A stretch of DNA of 64,000 bases from Gammaproteobacteria bacterium. GTDB taxonomy: Bacteria > Pseudomonadota > Gammaproteobacteria > Burkholderiales > Burkholderiaceae_C. The stretch covers positions 18,797-82,796 of the forward strand of contig JAHJOG010000259.1 of assembly GCA_018820395.1 (NCBI GenBank). Direction: 5' to 3'. The position numbers and the translations under genes are program-made. The notes beneath the pieces were generated by a model. The model was not told the DNA's origin, did no database searches, and was given only the letters and a program-made list of their open reading frames with translations. How positions within the stretch are numbered: the first letter of the stretch is position 1; each line of letters starts with the position of its first letter. This document shows positions 16,792 through 26,338 of the stretch, piece by piece.

Positions 16792-17205
16792 TTATTTGGC
16801 TTCTGGGTCGGTGATGAACCCGATCTTGCCAACACCGGCTTCGCGAGCAGCGGAAAGCGCCTGAGCCACTCGTTCGTATCGCACCGCCTTGTCGCCCAGG
16901 ATGTGCAGTTCAGGCTGCGGATCCTTGGTGGCTTCGGCCTTCAGCATCGGCTCGAGTTCGGCGTCCGTGATCTTTCGCTCATTCCAGAAGTAGGCACCGT
17001 CGGAGGCAACGCTGAGGCGGATGTTTTGTGGCTTCGCTGTTTCCGGCTCGCTGGTCGCCTGCGGCAAGTCGATGTTGACCGCATGTTTCATCACGGGCAC
17101 CGTGATGATGAAGATGATGAGCAGGACCAGCATGACGTCGACCAGCGGCGTCATGTTGATTTCATTCATCACCTCGTCGGGCTCGTCCTGTGTTCCAAAG
17201 GCCAT
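16792..17205 (-). CDS. exbD: Biopolymer transport protein ExbD
   Basis: A 137-residue inner-membrane protein of the TonB energising complex. It has a short cytoplasmic N-terminus, one transmembrane helix (about 21-41) with the proton-path Asp23 in TPLVDVMLVLL, and a periplasmic domain. It lies 5 bp after exbB, completing a tonB-exbB-exbD set. Relatives also serve Tol (TolR), but the tonB neighbour decides for ExbD. Confidence 0.95.
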   Translation of the reverse strand: MAFGTQDEPDEVMNEINMTPLVDVMLVLLIIFIITVPVMKHAVNIDLPQATSEPETAKPQNIRLSVASDGAYFWNERKITDAELEPMLKAEATKDPQPELHILGDKAVRYERVAQALSAAREAGVGKIGFITDPEAK

Positions 17206-17210
17206 GGCAA

Positions 17211-17930
17211 TCAGCTTTTCTTGAGAGGGACGACGATGGCGGCATCCGCGGTACCGCTGTGCACGCGAGCGCCTGTGACGAAATACGCGTGCAGGTCGTG
17301 AGCAAAGCTGTTGAGTTTGGTCAGAATGAACTTGTTTCCGCGCACCAATGCGTTGTAGCCCAGAACCGCGGGAATGGCCACGGCAAGACCCAAGGCCGTC
17401 ATGATCAGCGCTTCGCCAATGGGCCCGGCGACCTTGTCAATGGTCGCTTGACCCGCCGTGCTGATGCTCATCAGAGCGTGATAGATCCCCCACACGGTGC
17501 CGAACAGGCCAATGAACGGAGCCGTCGAGCCGACAGAGGCCAGAATCGCCAGGCCGGTCTGCAGCCTTGCCGTGAACTCGTCGATTCCGTTGCGCAGCGC
17601 GCGCGTGATCCAATCGCTCACGTCGAGCGCGTCGTGCAGGTGAGCCTTGGTGTTGCGATGGTGAGCGGCCGCTTCGCGGCCTTCGAGAGCAAGGACCCTG
17701 AAAGGGTTGCCTTCGTTCGGGCCGAGCTTGTTGAGAGCAGTTGCGAAATCTTCGCTATGCCAAAAGTCTTGTGAGCGACTGGCGAGCCGCTTGTACTTGA
17801 TGACATCGAGCGCCTTGATCAGGATCACCGCCCACGATGCCAGCGACATGCCGATCAGCAACACTGCAACGGCTTTCGTGACCAGGTCACCTTGGCTCCA
17901 TATGTTCGCGAGCCCGAACTGGTAATTCAT
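17211..17930 (-). CDS. exbB: Biopolymer transport protein ExbB (MotA/TolQ family)
   Basis: A 239-residue inner-membrane proton channel subunit that forms a pentamer around ExbD. Transmembrane helices lie at about 18-40, 122-145 and 160-185. The conserved LASVGSTAPFIGLFGTVWGI and GEALIMTALGLAVAIPAVLGYN segments are diagnostic. It is 20 bp downstream of tonB and in the same operon. Confidence 0.95.
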   Translation of the reverse strand: MNYQFGLANIWSQGDLVTKAVAVLLIGMSLASWAVILIKALDVIKYKRLASRSQDFWHSEDFATALNKLGPNEGNPFRVLALEGREAAAHHRNTKAHLHDALDVSDWITRALRNGIDEFTARLQTGLAILASVGSTAPFIGLFGTVWGIYHALMSISTAGQATIDKVAGPIGEALIMTALGLAVAIPAVLGYNALVRGNKFILTKLNSFAHDLHAYFVTGARVHSGTADAAIVVPLKKS

Positions 17931-17950
17931 AGACTTTCTCTTTCAGTAAA

Positions 17951-18688
17951 TCAGCGGAGGACGAAATTGACTGGGGCGTCGTACGACATCGTCTGCGCAA
18001 CGCCTCCGACCTTTCCTGGCTTGAATCTGCATCGCATCATGGACTCTCTGGCAGCTTCGTCCAGCCGGTCGAAACCGCTGGATTGGCGGATGTCGACCTT
18101 TTTGGGCTCGCCATCGGTTCCGACAGTGACGCTGATCACGACCTTGCCTTGCTCGCCCAGGCGCTTGCTCATGGCGGGATACGTCGGCCTGCAGTTCTGG
18201 GCGTATGAGGCGTCTGTCGACGGCAGCTGAACGGCTGGCGGTGCCGGAGGCGCGGGCGGCGCAGGCGGGGGAGCAACTGCAACAGGCGGCGCGGGCGGAA
18301 CTGCAGGCGCGGGCGGCGTGGGCGGCGCCGGAGACTCTGCCCGAACGACCGGTGCATTGGGTGCCGGCTTCGGTGTCGCCCGGACCGGTTTCGGACGCGG
18401 CGGTGGGGGCGGCGGCTTCGGGGTGGGTGGCGGCGGTGTCGGCTCGGGCGGTGGAGGTGGGGCCGGCCGCGGCGGCGCAGGCGGCGGTGGCGGCGCTTCG
18501 AGCTTCGGGGGTTCGATGAGTTCGCTCACGATCGCGATGGGCACGACCACTTCCGGCGGCTTGCGCGACAGCCCATGCTGCATCGCCCAAAGCACTGCGG
18601 CGTGGAGCAGTACGACGGCTGCTGCGATCAGGACATTGCGTGGCAGTTCAAATCTGGAAGACGCAGCAGATGAAAAGCGGTCAGGCAC
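17951..18688 (-). CDS. tonB: Energy transducer TonB
   Basis: A 245-residue protein that spans the periplasm and energises outer-membrane siderophore and heme receptors. It has an N-terminal signal anchor (about 17-36) and a very long Pro-rich segment (about 60-165). Its C-terminal TonB fold (about 165-245) contains YPAMSKRLGEQGKVVISVTV and the usual YDAPVNFVLR end. Translation starts at a GTG (18686-18688) with no clear Shine-Dalgarno, so the start is less certain. No Fur box lies directly upstream; iron control may come from the site before bfd if transcription runs through. Confidence 0.94.
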   Translation of the reverse strand: MPDRFSSAASSRFELPRNVLIAAAVVLLHAAVLWAMQHGLSRKPPEVVVPIAIVSELIEPPKLEAPPPPPAPPRPAPPPPPEPTPPPPTPKPPPPPPRPKPVRATPKPAPNAPVVRAESPAPPTPPAPAVPPAPPVAVAPPPAPPAPPAPPAVQLPSTDASYAQNCRPTYPAMSKRLGEQGKVVISVTVGTDGEPKKVDIRQSSGFDRLDEAARESMMRCRFKPGKVGGVAQTMSYDAPVNFVLR

Positions 18689-18747
18689 GATAGGTCATAG
18701 GATTGAAGATCTCGAAAAAGATCCTCCAGCACGCCGCAAGCCGCGTC

Positions 18748-18822
18748 CTATTTTCGAAAGATCCACCAGGCCGCGCCAGCTACCAAGATCAGGCTGGTGC
18801 CGAATACCGAGAAGAGTTCCAT
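18748..18822 (-). CDS. Possible 24-residue membrane microprotein
   Basis: A short frame, MELFSVFGTSLILVAGAAWW then IFRK, overlaps the 3' end of bfd out of frame and ends 59 bp before tonB. Its ATG has a well-placed GGAAGG six bases upstream. Residues 4-20 form one hydrophobic helix with a positive C-terminal end. I know no named family for it. It could be a real small protein co-translated between bfd and tonB, or chance; the evidence is the ribosome-binding site and the helix only. Confidence 0.35.
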   Translation of the reverse strand: MELFSVFGTSLILVAGAAWWIFRK

Positions 18823-19061
18823 GCCCGGCCTTCCATGATGGAATTGGCGAGCTGAATCGACTTCGGCGCTGCATCGCCAATCACCGCGGCCACAGGATGC
18901 GACGAACTGCACTGGGCGACAACGTCGCGCGCGCATCCCTCGCACTGGCCGCATTGAGTGGCGACACCGAGTTCAAACTGCACCTCGTCAAAGGTCATTC
19001 CCGCACGGGCATGGCGCGCAATTTCGCGGTCGGAAACCCGGCGGCAGACACAAACGATCAT
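18789..19061 (-). CDS. bfd: Bacterioferritin-associated ferredoxin
   Basis: A 90-residue [2Fe-2S] protein that reduces and releases iron stored in bacterioferritin. The four cluster cysteines are clear: Cys4 and Cys6 in MIVCVCRRVSD, and the CGQC pair with its following CEGC region (about 37-43). The Bfd-fold core is the first 60 residues; the 30-residue tail is variable. Expression is probably iron-repressed via the palindrome 44 bp upstream. Its neighbour bfr is transcribed in the same direction but upstream of that site. Confidence 0.93.
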   Translation of the reverse strand: MIVCVCRRVSDREIARHARAGMTFDEVQFELGVATQCGQCEGCARDVVAQCSSSHPVAAVIGDAAPKSIQLANSIMEGRAWNSSRYSAPA

Positions 19062-19104
19062 GGCGAGGGCGCAGTTGGCTGGCTGTTGATGAGGTCTCGA
19101 TTAT

Positions 19105-19125
19105 AAATGCGAATCTCTCGCATTT
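19105..19125 (-). promoter_or_regulatory. Fur box upstream of bfd
   Basis: A 21-bp palindrome with arms AAATGCGA and TCGCATTT separated by five bases. The betaproteobacterial Fur consensus has the same outer AAATG/CATTT. Its location 44 bp before the bfd start fits iron repression of bfd and possibly the tonB genes downstream. Confidence 0.75.
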
Positions 19126-19201
19126 GCAATCGTTTTCCTTCGACGCCCGTTGCCAGGTCTCCATACGCGGGTGCTGGTCGTCCTCCGCTTCTACCAAGAC
19201 G

Positions 19202-19678
19202 CTATTCGATCTCGCCCATCTGAGACTGAAGGTAGTTTTGCAACCCGACCTTGCCCACCAGGTCGATCTGCGTCTCGAGGAAGTCGATGTGCTCCTCGGT
19301 GTCGTCAAGAATGTCCTGCAGCAAATCGCGGGAGACGTAGTCGCGGACTGCCTCACAGTGCGCGATGCCATTCTTGATCGTGGCTTGAGCGCCGGTTTCC
19401 GAAGCAAGATCGCACTGAAGGATCTCTGGAACGTCTTCACCCACGTTCAACTTCGCCAGATCCTGCAGATTGGGCAGGCCGTCCAACATGAAGATGCGAT
19501 CCATCAGCTTGTCGGCGTGCTTCATTTCGCCGATCGACTCTTCGTACTCCTTCTTGGCCAACTTATCCAAACCCCAGTGCTTCAGCATGCGGTAGTGCAG
19601 GAAGTACTGATTGATCGCCGTTAGCTCGTTCTTCAGTTGTGCTTGCAGGTGTGCAATGACTTGGGCGTCGCCCTTCAT
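19202..19678 (-). CDS. bfr: Bacterioferritin
   Basis: A 158-residue subunit of the 24-mer heme-containing iron store. E. coli Bfr numbering fits without gaps up to the last helix. Ferroxidase ligands Glu18, Glu51, His54, Glu94 and His130 and heme ligand Met52 are all present. Position 127, normally Glu, is Thr in the stretch DDTEEHID. The ATG at 19678 has AAGGAA upstream and gives the standard length. It is divergent from ahpC. The last-helix substitution is discussed among the findings. Confidence 0.95.
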   Translation of the reverse strand: MKGDAQVIAHLQAQLKNELTAINQYFLHYRMLKHWGLDKLAKKEYEESIGEMKHADKLMDRIFMLDGLPNLQDLAKLNVGEDVPEILQCDLASETGAQATIKNGIAHCEAVRDYVSRDLLQDILDDTEEHIDFLETQIDLVGKVGLQNYLQSQMGEIE

Positions 19679-19782
19679 GGTTGTTCCTTCTTGTCGAAAG
19701 CTTCGATTGTGAGAGGTGCGGGTGCGCTGGCGCAACACCGCCGCTCGCCTGCCGAATCACATAGCGCTTGCCAATACTATCA

Positions 19783-19824
19783 ATAGCTTTCTGCTATTGT
19801 TCTTTGGATATTGGTAGTTATACT
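19783..19824 (+). promoter_or_regulatory. OxyR-like site and promoter of ahpC
   Basis: ATAG-N7-CTAT (19783-19797) equals one half of the four-part OxyR consensus. It abuts a -35-like TTGTTC (19797-19802) and, 16 bp on, a -10 TATACT (19819-19824). This geometry is usual for OxyR-activated promoters. Confidence 0.65.
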
Positions 19825-19866
19825 AGTCGCTCGCCATTTGTTCCAGCAACCACAAGGAAACCAAGC

Positions 19867-20439
19867 ATGTCTCTGATCAACACCAAAGTCGCCCCGTTCA
19901 AAGCCACCGCTTATCACAACGGCAAGTTCGTCCCCGTGAGCGACGAGAGCCTCCAGGGTAAATGGTCCGTGGTCGTCTTCTATCCTGCCGACTTCACCTT
20001 CGTGTGCCCGACCGAACTGGGCGACCTTGCTGACCATTACGCTGAATTCAAGAAGCTAGGCGTCGAGATCTATGGCGTCTCGACCGACACGCATTTCACG
20101 CACAAGGCCTGGCATGACACCTCCGACACGATCGGCAAGGTTGAATATCCGCTGATCGGGGATCCCAGCCAGCAGTTGGCGCGCGCGTTCCAGGTGTTGA
20201 TCGAGGAGGGCGAGGACGCAGGTCTTGCCTACCGTGGCACGTTCGTGATCGACCCCGAGGGCAAGATCAAGACCATCGAGGTGCACGACAACGGAATTGG
20301 ACGTGACGCTGCCGAATTGCTGCGTCGCGTGAAGGCTGCGCAGTATGTCGCCGCGCATCCCGGCGAGGTATGCCCGGCCAAATGGACCGAGGGAGCAGAA
20401 ACGCTCAAGCCATCCTTCGATCTCGTCGGAAAGATCTGA
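19867..20439 (+). CDS. ahpC: Alkyl hydroperoxide reductase subunit C
   Basis: A typical 2-Cys peroxiredoxin that reduces hydrogen peroxide and organic hydroperoxides. Its 190 residues include the peroxidatic Cys47 in [10 protein letters not shown] and resolving Cys169 in GEVCPAKW. The ATG at 19867 gives the exact AhpC N-terminus [13 protein letters not shown]. It lies directly behind the OxyR-like promoter and ahead of ahpF, its reductase. Length and motifs match the family throughout. Confidence 0.97.
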   Translation: MSLINTKVAPFKATAYHNGKFVPVSDESLQGKWSVVVFYPADFTFVCPTELGDLADHYAEFKKLGVEIYGVSTDTHFTHKAWHDTSDTIGKVEYPLIGDPSQQLARAFQVLIEEGEDAGLAYRGTFVIDPEGKIKTIEVHDNGIGRDAAELLRRVKAAQYVAAHPGEVCPAKWTEGAETLKPSFDLVGKI

Positions 20440-20454
20440 TCGCGTCCATTCGTG

Positions 20455-20489
20455 AGCCCTGGAGCGCATTCGCTCCCGGGCGTTTTTTC
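20455..20489 (+). terminator. Hairpin with T-run between ahpC and ahpF
   Basis: An 11-bp stem with one mismatch (20456-20466 with 20471-20481), then GTTTTTTCTT. It probably lowers ahpF expression relative to ahpC by partial termination. Confidence 0.75.
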
Positions 20490-20515
20490 TTCCTTGAGTT
20501 AAACCAGAGGGCGCC

Positions 20516-22096
20516 ATGCTCGACACAGGAACCAAGAGTCAACTGAAGTCGTATCTCGAGCGCATTGCCGCTCCGGTCGAGATCGTGGCATCGCTCGACG
20601 GCAGCAAGGCGTCTGAAGACCTGCGGGCGTTGCTGAAGGACGTGTCAGATTGTTCGGAGTTGGTGAGCGTCACGGAAAGCCGCGAGGACAATCACCGCAA
20701 GCCTTCTTTTTCGATCAATCGGCCTGGCGAAAATCATGGCCCGCGCTTTGCCGGGTTGCCGATGGGCCACGAATTCACTTCATTGGTGCTTGCGCTCCTG
20801 CAGATCGGCGGGTATCCGCCGAAGGTCGACCCGGCGGTGCTGCAGCAGATCCGCGAACTCGAAGGCGATTTCGAGTTCGAGATCTACATTTCGCTGAGCT
20901 GCCACAACTGTCCCGACGTGGTTCAGGCACTCAATCTGATGGCCGTGCAAAACCCGAGGATCAGAGCGATCATGATCGACGGCGCGCTGTTCCAGGACGA
21001 GGTCAAGGAACGCCAGGTCATGGCAGTCCCCACGGTGTTCCTGAACGGCACTGAGTTCGGTCAAGGGCGAATGACTCTCGAAGAGATTCTTGCGAGGATC
21101 GACAGCAGCGGCGTCGAACGCGAAGCGAAGAAGCTCAGCGCGAAGGAGCCCTTCGACATGCTCATCATCGGCGGCGGGCCTGCCGGGGCGGCCGCGGCCG
21201 TCTATGCGGCTCGTAAGGGCATTCGCACCGGTGTGGCTTCGGAACGGTTCGGCGGGCAAGTTCTCGACACTCTTGGGATCGAGAACTTCATTTCGATCAA
21301 GGAAACTGAGGGCCCAAGGTTTGCGCTTGCGCTCGAGGAACACGTGCGCCACTACGACGTCGACATCATGAACCTGCAGCGCGCTTCCGCTCTGCGGCCT
21401 GCCGACGGGTTCATCGAGATCCAGTTCGAGAGCGGCGCATCACTCAAGTCGCGCACGGTCGTCCTATCGACCGGCGCTCGGTGGCGGAACATCGGAGTCC
21501 CCGGCGAGGCCGAGTACAGGAACAAGGGCGTGGCCTATTGCCCGCATTGCGACGGCCCTCTTTTCAAGGGCAAACGGGTGGCAGTGATCGGGGGCGGGAA
21601 CTCTGGTGTCGAGGCAGCCATCGATCTGGCCGGGATCGTCGGGCATGTCACGCTGATCGAATACGACAAGCAGCTTCGAGCCGATGCAGTCTTGCAGCGC
21701 AAACTCAGGAGCCTTGCCAACGTGGCGATCATCACGCACGCGCAGACCACTGAAATCACCGGTGATGGTGGCAAGGTCAATGGACTGGTCTACAAGGACC
21801 GCTCTGAGGGCGACACCCACACGGTGGCCGTTGAGGGGGTGTTCGTGCAGATCGGGCTGGTGCCCAACACGGATTGGCTGAAGGGCACGGTGGAGCTGTC
21901 GAGGCATGGCGAGATCGTCGTCGACAACAGGGGCCAGACCTCTGTTCCGGGCGTGTTTGCTGCGGGGGATGCAACGACGGTGCCCTTCAAACAGATCATC
22001 ATTGCAGCGGGCGATGGCGCAAAGGCCGCCCTTGGCGCCTTCGACCACTTGATCCGGACCTCGTCGCCTGTCGAAGAAGCGGCTGAGGTAGCCTGA
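20516..22096 (+). CDS. ahpF: Alkyl hydroperoxide reductase subunit F
   Basis: A 526-residue flavoprotein disulfide reductase that passes electrons from NADH to AhpC. The N-terminal double-thioredoxin domain carries the C129-HN-C132 pair. The FAD site has GGGPAG at 219-224, and the NAD site GGGNSG at 359-364. The second redox pair C342-PH-C345 lies in AYCPHCDG. This full-length layout separates it from plain thioredoxin reductase. It lies 76 bp downstream of ahpC. Confidence 0.97.
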   Translation: MLDTGTKSQLKSYLERIAAPVEIVASLDGSKASEDLRALLKDVSDCSELVSVTESREDNHRKPSFSINRPGENHGPRFAGLPMGHEFTSLVLALLQIGGYPPKVDPAVLQQIRELEGDFEFEIYISLSCHNCPDVVQALNLMAVQNPRIRAIMIDGALFQDEVKERQVMAVPTVFLNGTEFGQGRMTLEEILARIDSSGVEREAKKLSAKEPFDMLIIGGGPAGAAAAVYAARKGIRTGVASERFGGQVLDTLGIENFISIKETEGPRFALALEEHVRHYDVDIMNLQRASALRPADGFIEIQFESGASLKSRTVVLSTGARWRNIGVPGEAEYRNKGVAYCPHCDGPLFKGKRVAVIGGGNSGVEAAIDLAGIVGHVTLIEYDKQLRADAVLQRKLRSLANVAIITHAQTTEITGDGGKVNGLVYKDRSEGDTHTVAVEGVFVQIGLVPNTDWLKGTVELSRHGEIVVDNRGQTSVPGVFAAGDATTVPFKQIIIAAGDGAKAALGAFDHLIRTSSPVEEAAEVA

Positions 22097-22136
22097 AGGC
22101 GCCCCAGCCGGTCACCGTGCGGGCTGTGATTCGGTT

Positions 22137-22958
22137 TCAGTAGGTCAGTCGCTCCGGGCGCAATTCCTGCAGGATGGTCGTCGCGATCTCTTCGATGGAC
22201 TTGGTGGTCGTGGAAAGCCAGCGAATCCCTGCTCGCCGCATCATCGCCTCCGCTTCGCTTACCTCGTTGCGGCAGTTCTCGAGGCTGGCATAGCGCGAGT
22301 TGGGCCGCCGTTCATTTCTGATCTCGCTCAGGCGCTCGGGTTGGATCGTCAGGCCGAATATCTTCTTGCGATGCGGCAAGAGGGCGGGCGGCAGTTGCCT
22401 GCGGTCGAAGTCTTCGGGAATCAGAGGGTAGTTTGCGGCTTTCAGGCCGTGTTGCATGGCCAGATAGAGCGATGTCGGCGTCTTGCCGCTGCGGCTGACT
22501 CCGACGAGGATCACATCGGCGCTTTCCAGGTCTCGGTTGCTCTGGCCGTCGTCGTGAGCCAGGCTGAAATCGATCGCCTGGATTCTTGCGTTGTATTCCT
22601 TGCTCTTGCTGACGTCGCTGAAGCGCCCGATGCGATGGTTCGACTTCATCGCGAGTTCGATCTCCAGCGGCCGCACGAAGGTGCCGAACATGTCGAGCAA
22701 CATGCCCTTGCATCCTGTCTCGATGACTTCGAGGACTTCCATATTTGCCAGCGTGGTGAAGACGATCGGTCGCTGCCCTTCGATCTCTGCCACGTGGTTG
22801 ATCCTGCGCACCGCCTGATGGGCCTTGTCGACGGTGTCCGTGAACGGCAGTCGCACGTGGCGCGGCGTCATTTCGAACTGGGCGAGCACAGCGTTGCCGA
22901 ACGTTTCTGCGGTAATGCCCGTGCCATCGGAGACGAAAAATACGGTTCGCGTGTGCAT
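22137..22958 (-). CDS. ppsR: PEP synthase regulatory protein (kinase/pyrophosphorylase)
   Basis: A 273-residue DUF299 protein that inactivates PEP synthase by ADP-dependent phosphorylation of a Thr next to the catalytic His and reactivates it by phosphorolysis. It begins [20 protein letters not shown] and has the P-loop [15 protein letters not shown]. The ATG at 22958 matches the family start; an upstream open frame is not family sequence. It is divergently placed against its target ppsA, which fixes its assignment. Confidence 0.95.
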   Translation of the reverse strand: MHTRTVFFVSDGTGITAETFGNAVLAQFEMTPRHVRLPFTDTVDKAHQAVRRINHVAEIEGQRPIVFTTLANMEVLEVIETGCKGMLLDMFGTFVRPLEIELAMKSNHRIGRFSDVSKSKEYNARIQAIDFSLAHDDGQSNRDLESADVILVGVSRSGKTPTSLYLAMQHGLKAANYPLIPEDFDRRQLPPALLPHRKKIFGLTIQPERLSEIRNERRPNSRYASLENCRNEVSEAEAMMRRAGIRWLSTTTKSIEEIATTILQELRPERLTY

Positions 22959-23143
22959 GATCGATCGGCCTTGTCCTGCGGCGAAGCCCTTGCGGCGGCG
23001 CCTACAATCGCTCCCATTATCCGGAAAGCCTCGCGCAGTTCCGTCCTGATTTTCCATGCATGCCGCGCCAGCACCGAAAGCAAGAAGAACGATCGTGCAG
23101 CGCCGCACGCATGTGGTAGCGAATTCAACTTCTGGAGCTTCCC

Positions 23144-25540
23144 ATGTCTGACCTCTTCGAAGCGACCGCACTGGTCGTTCCGTTCGAAAATCTGAGAATG
23201 TCCGACGTCGAGTCGGTCGGCGGCAAGAACGCCAGTCTCGGCGAGATGATCTCGCAACTGCCGCAAGGCGTGCGCGTTCCAACCGGCTTCGCCACCACGG
23301 CCCACGCATTCCGACAGTTTCTCGCCCATGACGGCCTGGCGAACAAGATCAGCGCAAGGCTTGCCGAATTGGACACCGACGATGTGCGTGCACTTGCTGT
23401 TGCAGGAGCGGAAATTCGTTCGATGGTCGAGGCACAACCCTTTCCCGACGACCTGCAGAAGGCCATTTCCGCGGCCTTTGCCAAGTTGAGCGAAGGCAAC
23501 CCCGCGGCTTCTTTCGCGGTCCGCTCTTCGGCAACCGCGGAAGACCTGCCGGATGCATCGTTCGCGGGCCAGCAGGAAACTTTCTTGAATGTCGTTGGCA
23601 TCGAGGACGTGCTCCTCAAGATGAAGGAGGTCTTTGCATCTCTCTACAACGACCGCGCCATCAGCTATCGCGTGCACAAGGGTTTCGCTCATGATGTCGT
23701 CGCGCTCTCGGCTGGCGTGCAACGCATGGTGCGTAGCGATCTGGGCGCCGCCGGCGTCATGTTCACGATCGACACGGAATCCGGCTTCGACGACGTGGTG
23801 TTCATTACGTCGAGTTACGGCCTCGGCGAAACGGTCGTGCAGGGAGCCGTGAACCCGGATGAGTTCTATGTGCACAAGCCGACCCTTCGAGCGGGAAAGC
23901 GCGCGGTGATCAGGCGCAATCTGGGCTCGAAGCTGATCCAGATGGAGTTCACGAGTGCGCAGGAAAAGGCGAGCAGCGGAAAGTTGGTGAAGATGACGGA
24001 CGTCCCAACCGAACAACGCAACAGGTACTCACTCAGCGACGCGGATGTCGAACAGCTTGCGCGCTATGCCCTCGTCATCGAAGAGCACTATGGGCGTCCG
24101 ATGGACATTGAATGGGGCAAGGACGGCTCGGACGGGCTGCTCTATATCCTTCAGGCCCGTCCGGAGACGGTAAAGAGCCAGCAGCAGGGCAAGGCAGAGC
24201 AGCGCTACAAACTTTTGGGACGAGGTGCCGTGCTGGCCGAAGGCCGAGCCATCGGGCAGAAGATCGGCACGGGTCCGGTCCGCCTCGTGCACAGCATCAG
24301 CGAGATGGACAAGGTTCAGGCCGGCGACATTCTGGTGACGGACATGACCGATCCCAATTGGGAACCTGTCATGAAGCGTGCTTCCGCGATCGTGACCAAC
24401 CGGGGTGGGCGCACTTGCCATGCCGCCATCATCGCGCGCGAACTCGGCATTCCCGCTGTTGTGGGCTGTGGAGACGCGACCGATCTTCTGAAGGAGGGGA
24501 CTCTGGTGACGGTCAGTTGTGCCGAAGGCGACACCGGCTTCATCTACGACGGGCTGCTCGAGACTGAGATCACGGAAGTCCGTCGCGGTGCGATGCCCGA
24601 GATCGACATCAAGATCATGATGAACGTGGGCAATCCTCAGTTGGCGTTCGACTTCGCGCAACTGCCCAATCATGGGGTCGGCCTTGCGCGTCTCGAGTTC
24701 ATCATCAACAACAACATCGGGGTCCACCCGAAAGCGATCCTCGACTATCCGAACGTCGATGCCGATCTGAAAAAGGCGGTGGAATCGGTGGCACGCGGCC
24801 ATGCTTCGCCCCGTGCGTTCTACGTCGACAAGGTGGCAGAAGGCATTGCAACCATCGGCGCAGCCTTCTGGCCGAAGCCCGTCATCGTGCGACTGTCGGA
24901 TTTCAAGTCGAACGAATATCGCAAGTTGATCGGGGGCAGCCGCTACGAGCCGGAAGAAGAGAATCCGATGCTCGGTTTTCGAGGTGCCGCCCGCTATCTC
25001 AGCAAAGAGTTCGGTGAGGCCTTCGCCATGGAGTGCGAAGCGCTGAAGCGCGTGCGAAACGAGATGGGGCTCACCAACATTCAGATCATGGTGCCTTTTG
25101 TTCGCACGCTCGGTCAGGCCGATCGCGTGACCGGATTGCTTGGCGATCACGGACTCAAGCGCGGCGAAAACGAGCTGAAGCTCATCATGATGTGCGAGGT
25201 TCCGAGCAACGCCGTTCTCGCTGATGAGTTCCTGCAATATTTCGACGGCTTCTCGATCGGCTCGAACGATCTGACTCAACTCACCCTCGGGCTGGATCGC
25301 GATTCCGGTCTCGAATTGCTGGCGGCGGATTTCGATGAGCGTGACCCTGCAGTCAAGGCTTTGCTGGCCCGCGTCATCAAGGCGTGCAAGGCGCAGGGCA
25401 AGTACGTGGGCATCTGCGGGCAGGGCCCCAGCGACCACCCTGACTTTGCTCAGTGGTTGGCTGAACAAGGCATCGAATCGATCTCGTTGAACCCGGACAG
25501 CGTCATCGATACCTGGCAACTGCTCGGCAAGAAGGACTGA
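23144..25540 (+). CDS. ppsA: Phosphoenolpyruvate synthase
   Basis: A 798-residue enzyme that converts pyruvate, ATP and water to PEP, AMP and phosphate for gluconeogenesis. The N-terminal ATP-binding domain starts with [15 protein letters not shown]. The swivelling phosphohistidine domain has [14 protein letters not shown] with catalytic His near residue 426, preceded by the Thr targeted by PpsR. The C-terminal PEP/pyruvate TIM barrel ends with [15 protein letters not shown]. The 185-bp divergent region to ppsR contains a TACAAT hexamer near 23000. Length and motifs match E. coli PpsA. Confidence 0.97.
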   Translation: MSDLFEATALVVPFENLRMSDVESVGGKNASLGEMISQLPQGVRVPTGFATTAHAFRQFLAHDGLANKISARLAELDTDDVRALAVAGAEIRSMVEAQPFPDDLQKAISAAFAKLSEGNPAASFAVRSSATAEDLPDASFAGQQETFLNVVGIEDVLLKMKEVFASLYNDRAISYRVHKGFAHDVVALSAGVQRMVRSDLGAAGVMFTIDTESGFDDVVFITSSYGLGETVVQGAVNPDEFYVHKPTLRAGKRAVIRRNLGSKLIQMEFTSAQEKASSGKLVKMTDVPTEQRNRYSLSDADVEQLARYALVIEEHYGRPMDIEWGKDGSDGLLYILQARPETVKSQQQGKAEQRYKLLGRGAVLAEGRAIGQKIGTGPVRLVHSISEMDKVQAGDILVTDMTDPNWEPVMKRASAIVTNRGGRTCHAAIIARELGIPAVVGCGDATDLLKEGTLVTVSCAEGDTGFIYDGLLETEITEVRRGAMPEIDIKIMMNVGNPQLAFDFAQLPNHGVGLARLEFIINNNIGVHPKAILDYPNVDADLKKAVESVARGHASPRAFYVDKVAEGIATIGAAFWPKPVIVRLSDFKSNEYRKLIGGSRYEPEEENPMLGFRGAARYLSKEFGEAFAMECEALKRVRNEMGLTNIQIMVPFVRTLGQADRVTGLLGDHGLKRGENELKLIMMCEVPSNAVLADEFLQYFDGFSIGSNDLTQLTLGLDRDSGLELLAADFDERDPAVKALLARVIKACKAQGKYVGICGQGPSDHPDFAQWLAEQGIESISLNPDSVIDTWQLLGKKD

Positions 25541-25548
25541 CGGGGTTG

Positions 25549-25588
25549 AAGTCGCGGGGCCCGGTGTTGCTGACGGCTCCCGCGACTT
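25549..25588. repeat. Inverted repeat after ppsA, possible terminator
   Basis: AAGTCGCGGG (25549-25558) and CCCGCGACTT (25579-25588) form a perfect 10-bp stem with a 20-base loop, 8 bp after the ppsA stop. There is no T-run, so it may protect the mRNA end or act with Rho. Confidence 0.5.
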
Positions 25589-25757
25589 AGTTCACATGTT
25601 GAGTGCGATTCGCCCCCGCTCGATTTGGGAGGATGAAACAAAATGCAACTTTGCATGTGATCGTTCGATGCGTAACCGGATCGCAGGTGACGCTGGTCTC
25701 GCACCAGCAGGCACCGCGTCTTTCGCGCCGTCGCGGTCACGCTTTGGCGAGGAAAGC

Positions 25758-26228
25758 ATGATTCTTTTCAAGACACCAGTCGGGCAACAGGCATTCAAGG
25801 AGCGATCGGTCACCCTCACGCCGCGCCAACGCTCTGCGTTCATCCTTTGCGACGGCAAGCGGTCCGTCGACGATGTGTTAAGCGCTACCGCAGGAATCGG
25901 ACGCGAAGAAATCGAGCAGATGATCTCGCTGGGCCTGCTCGATCGGGGCGCTACGCAAGTTTCCGGCCCCGTATCCGAGCTTCACGCAGAGGGACTCAAC
26001 GACGCCAGGATCGACGCCCCCGTAGCGCGGACATCCCAGCAGCGTTACCAAGACGCCTACCCCATCGCGATTCGCTTGACTGGAGCCCTTGGTCTGCGCG
26101 GCTTTCGCCTCAACTTGGCAGTGGAAGGCACTTCGTCCTATGAAGAACTGCTGGCTCTGGCACCCAAGATCAGAGCGGCAGTCGGGCCCGAGAAGGCGGC
26201 CCCCCTCGATCAGGCGCTCACCGCCTAA
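25758..26228 (+). CDS. Conserved hypothetical protein, 156 aa
   Basis: A soluble protein of unknown function. Residues 1-50 (start [20 protein letters not shown], then [20 protein letters not shown]) look like a small winged-helix-type module seen in uncharacterised betaproteobacterial proteins. Residues 90-150 ([20 protein letters not shown]) form a second alpha/beta part. The ATG at 25758 is chosen for its GAGGAA five bases upstream; the frame stays open 54 codons further 5', but that part contains hairpins and looks like leader. It lies between ppsA and the rpsF operon. I cannot assign a role. Confidence 0.75.
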   Translation: MILFKTPVGQQAFKERSVTLTPRQRSAFILCDGKRSVDDVLSATAGIGREEIEQMISLGLLDRGATQVSGPVSELHAEGLNDARIDAPVARTSQQRYQDAYPIAIRLTGALGLRGFRLNLAVEGTSSYEELLALAPKIRAAVGPEKAAPLDQALTA

Positions 26229-26251
26229 CCGGTCTCGCGCTGCCTTCAGAC

Positions 26252-26260
26252 TGCTATAAT
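26252..26260 (+). promoter_or_regulatory. Extended -10 promoter of the rpsF operon
   Basis: TGCTATAAT (26252-26260) is a perfect extended -10 element, 79 bp ahead of the rpsF start. The -35 region is weak, as expected for extended -10 promoters. Confidence 0.65.
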
Positions 26261-26338
26261 CGCGGGCTTCGCCTTGCCACACCGCATCTGACGCTGCGGG
26301 TGGCTTCATCCTTCTTCGGAAGATCCACAAGGAGTGCC

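Noticed and set aside
18205..18510. Tandem-repeat region in tonB as a possible CRISPR or minisatellite
   Set aside because: Irregular Pro/Ala codon repeats inside a coding Pro-rich linker, with no constant spacer or repeat unit.
18318..19106. Gly-rich plus-strand frame opposite tonB
   Set aside because: Its glycine repeats are the complement of the TonB proline codons; bfd and tonB are clear on the minus strand.
22341..23195. 284-codon plus-strand frame over ppsR
   Set aside because: Antisense shadow of ppsR; it also crosses the ppsA start in another frame.
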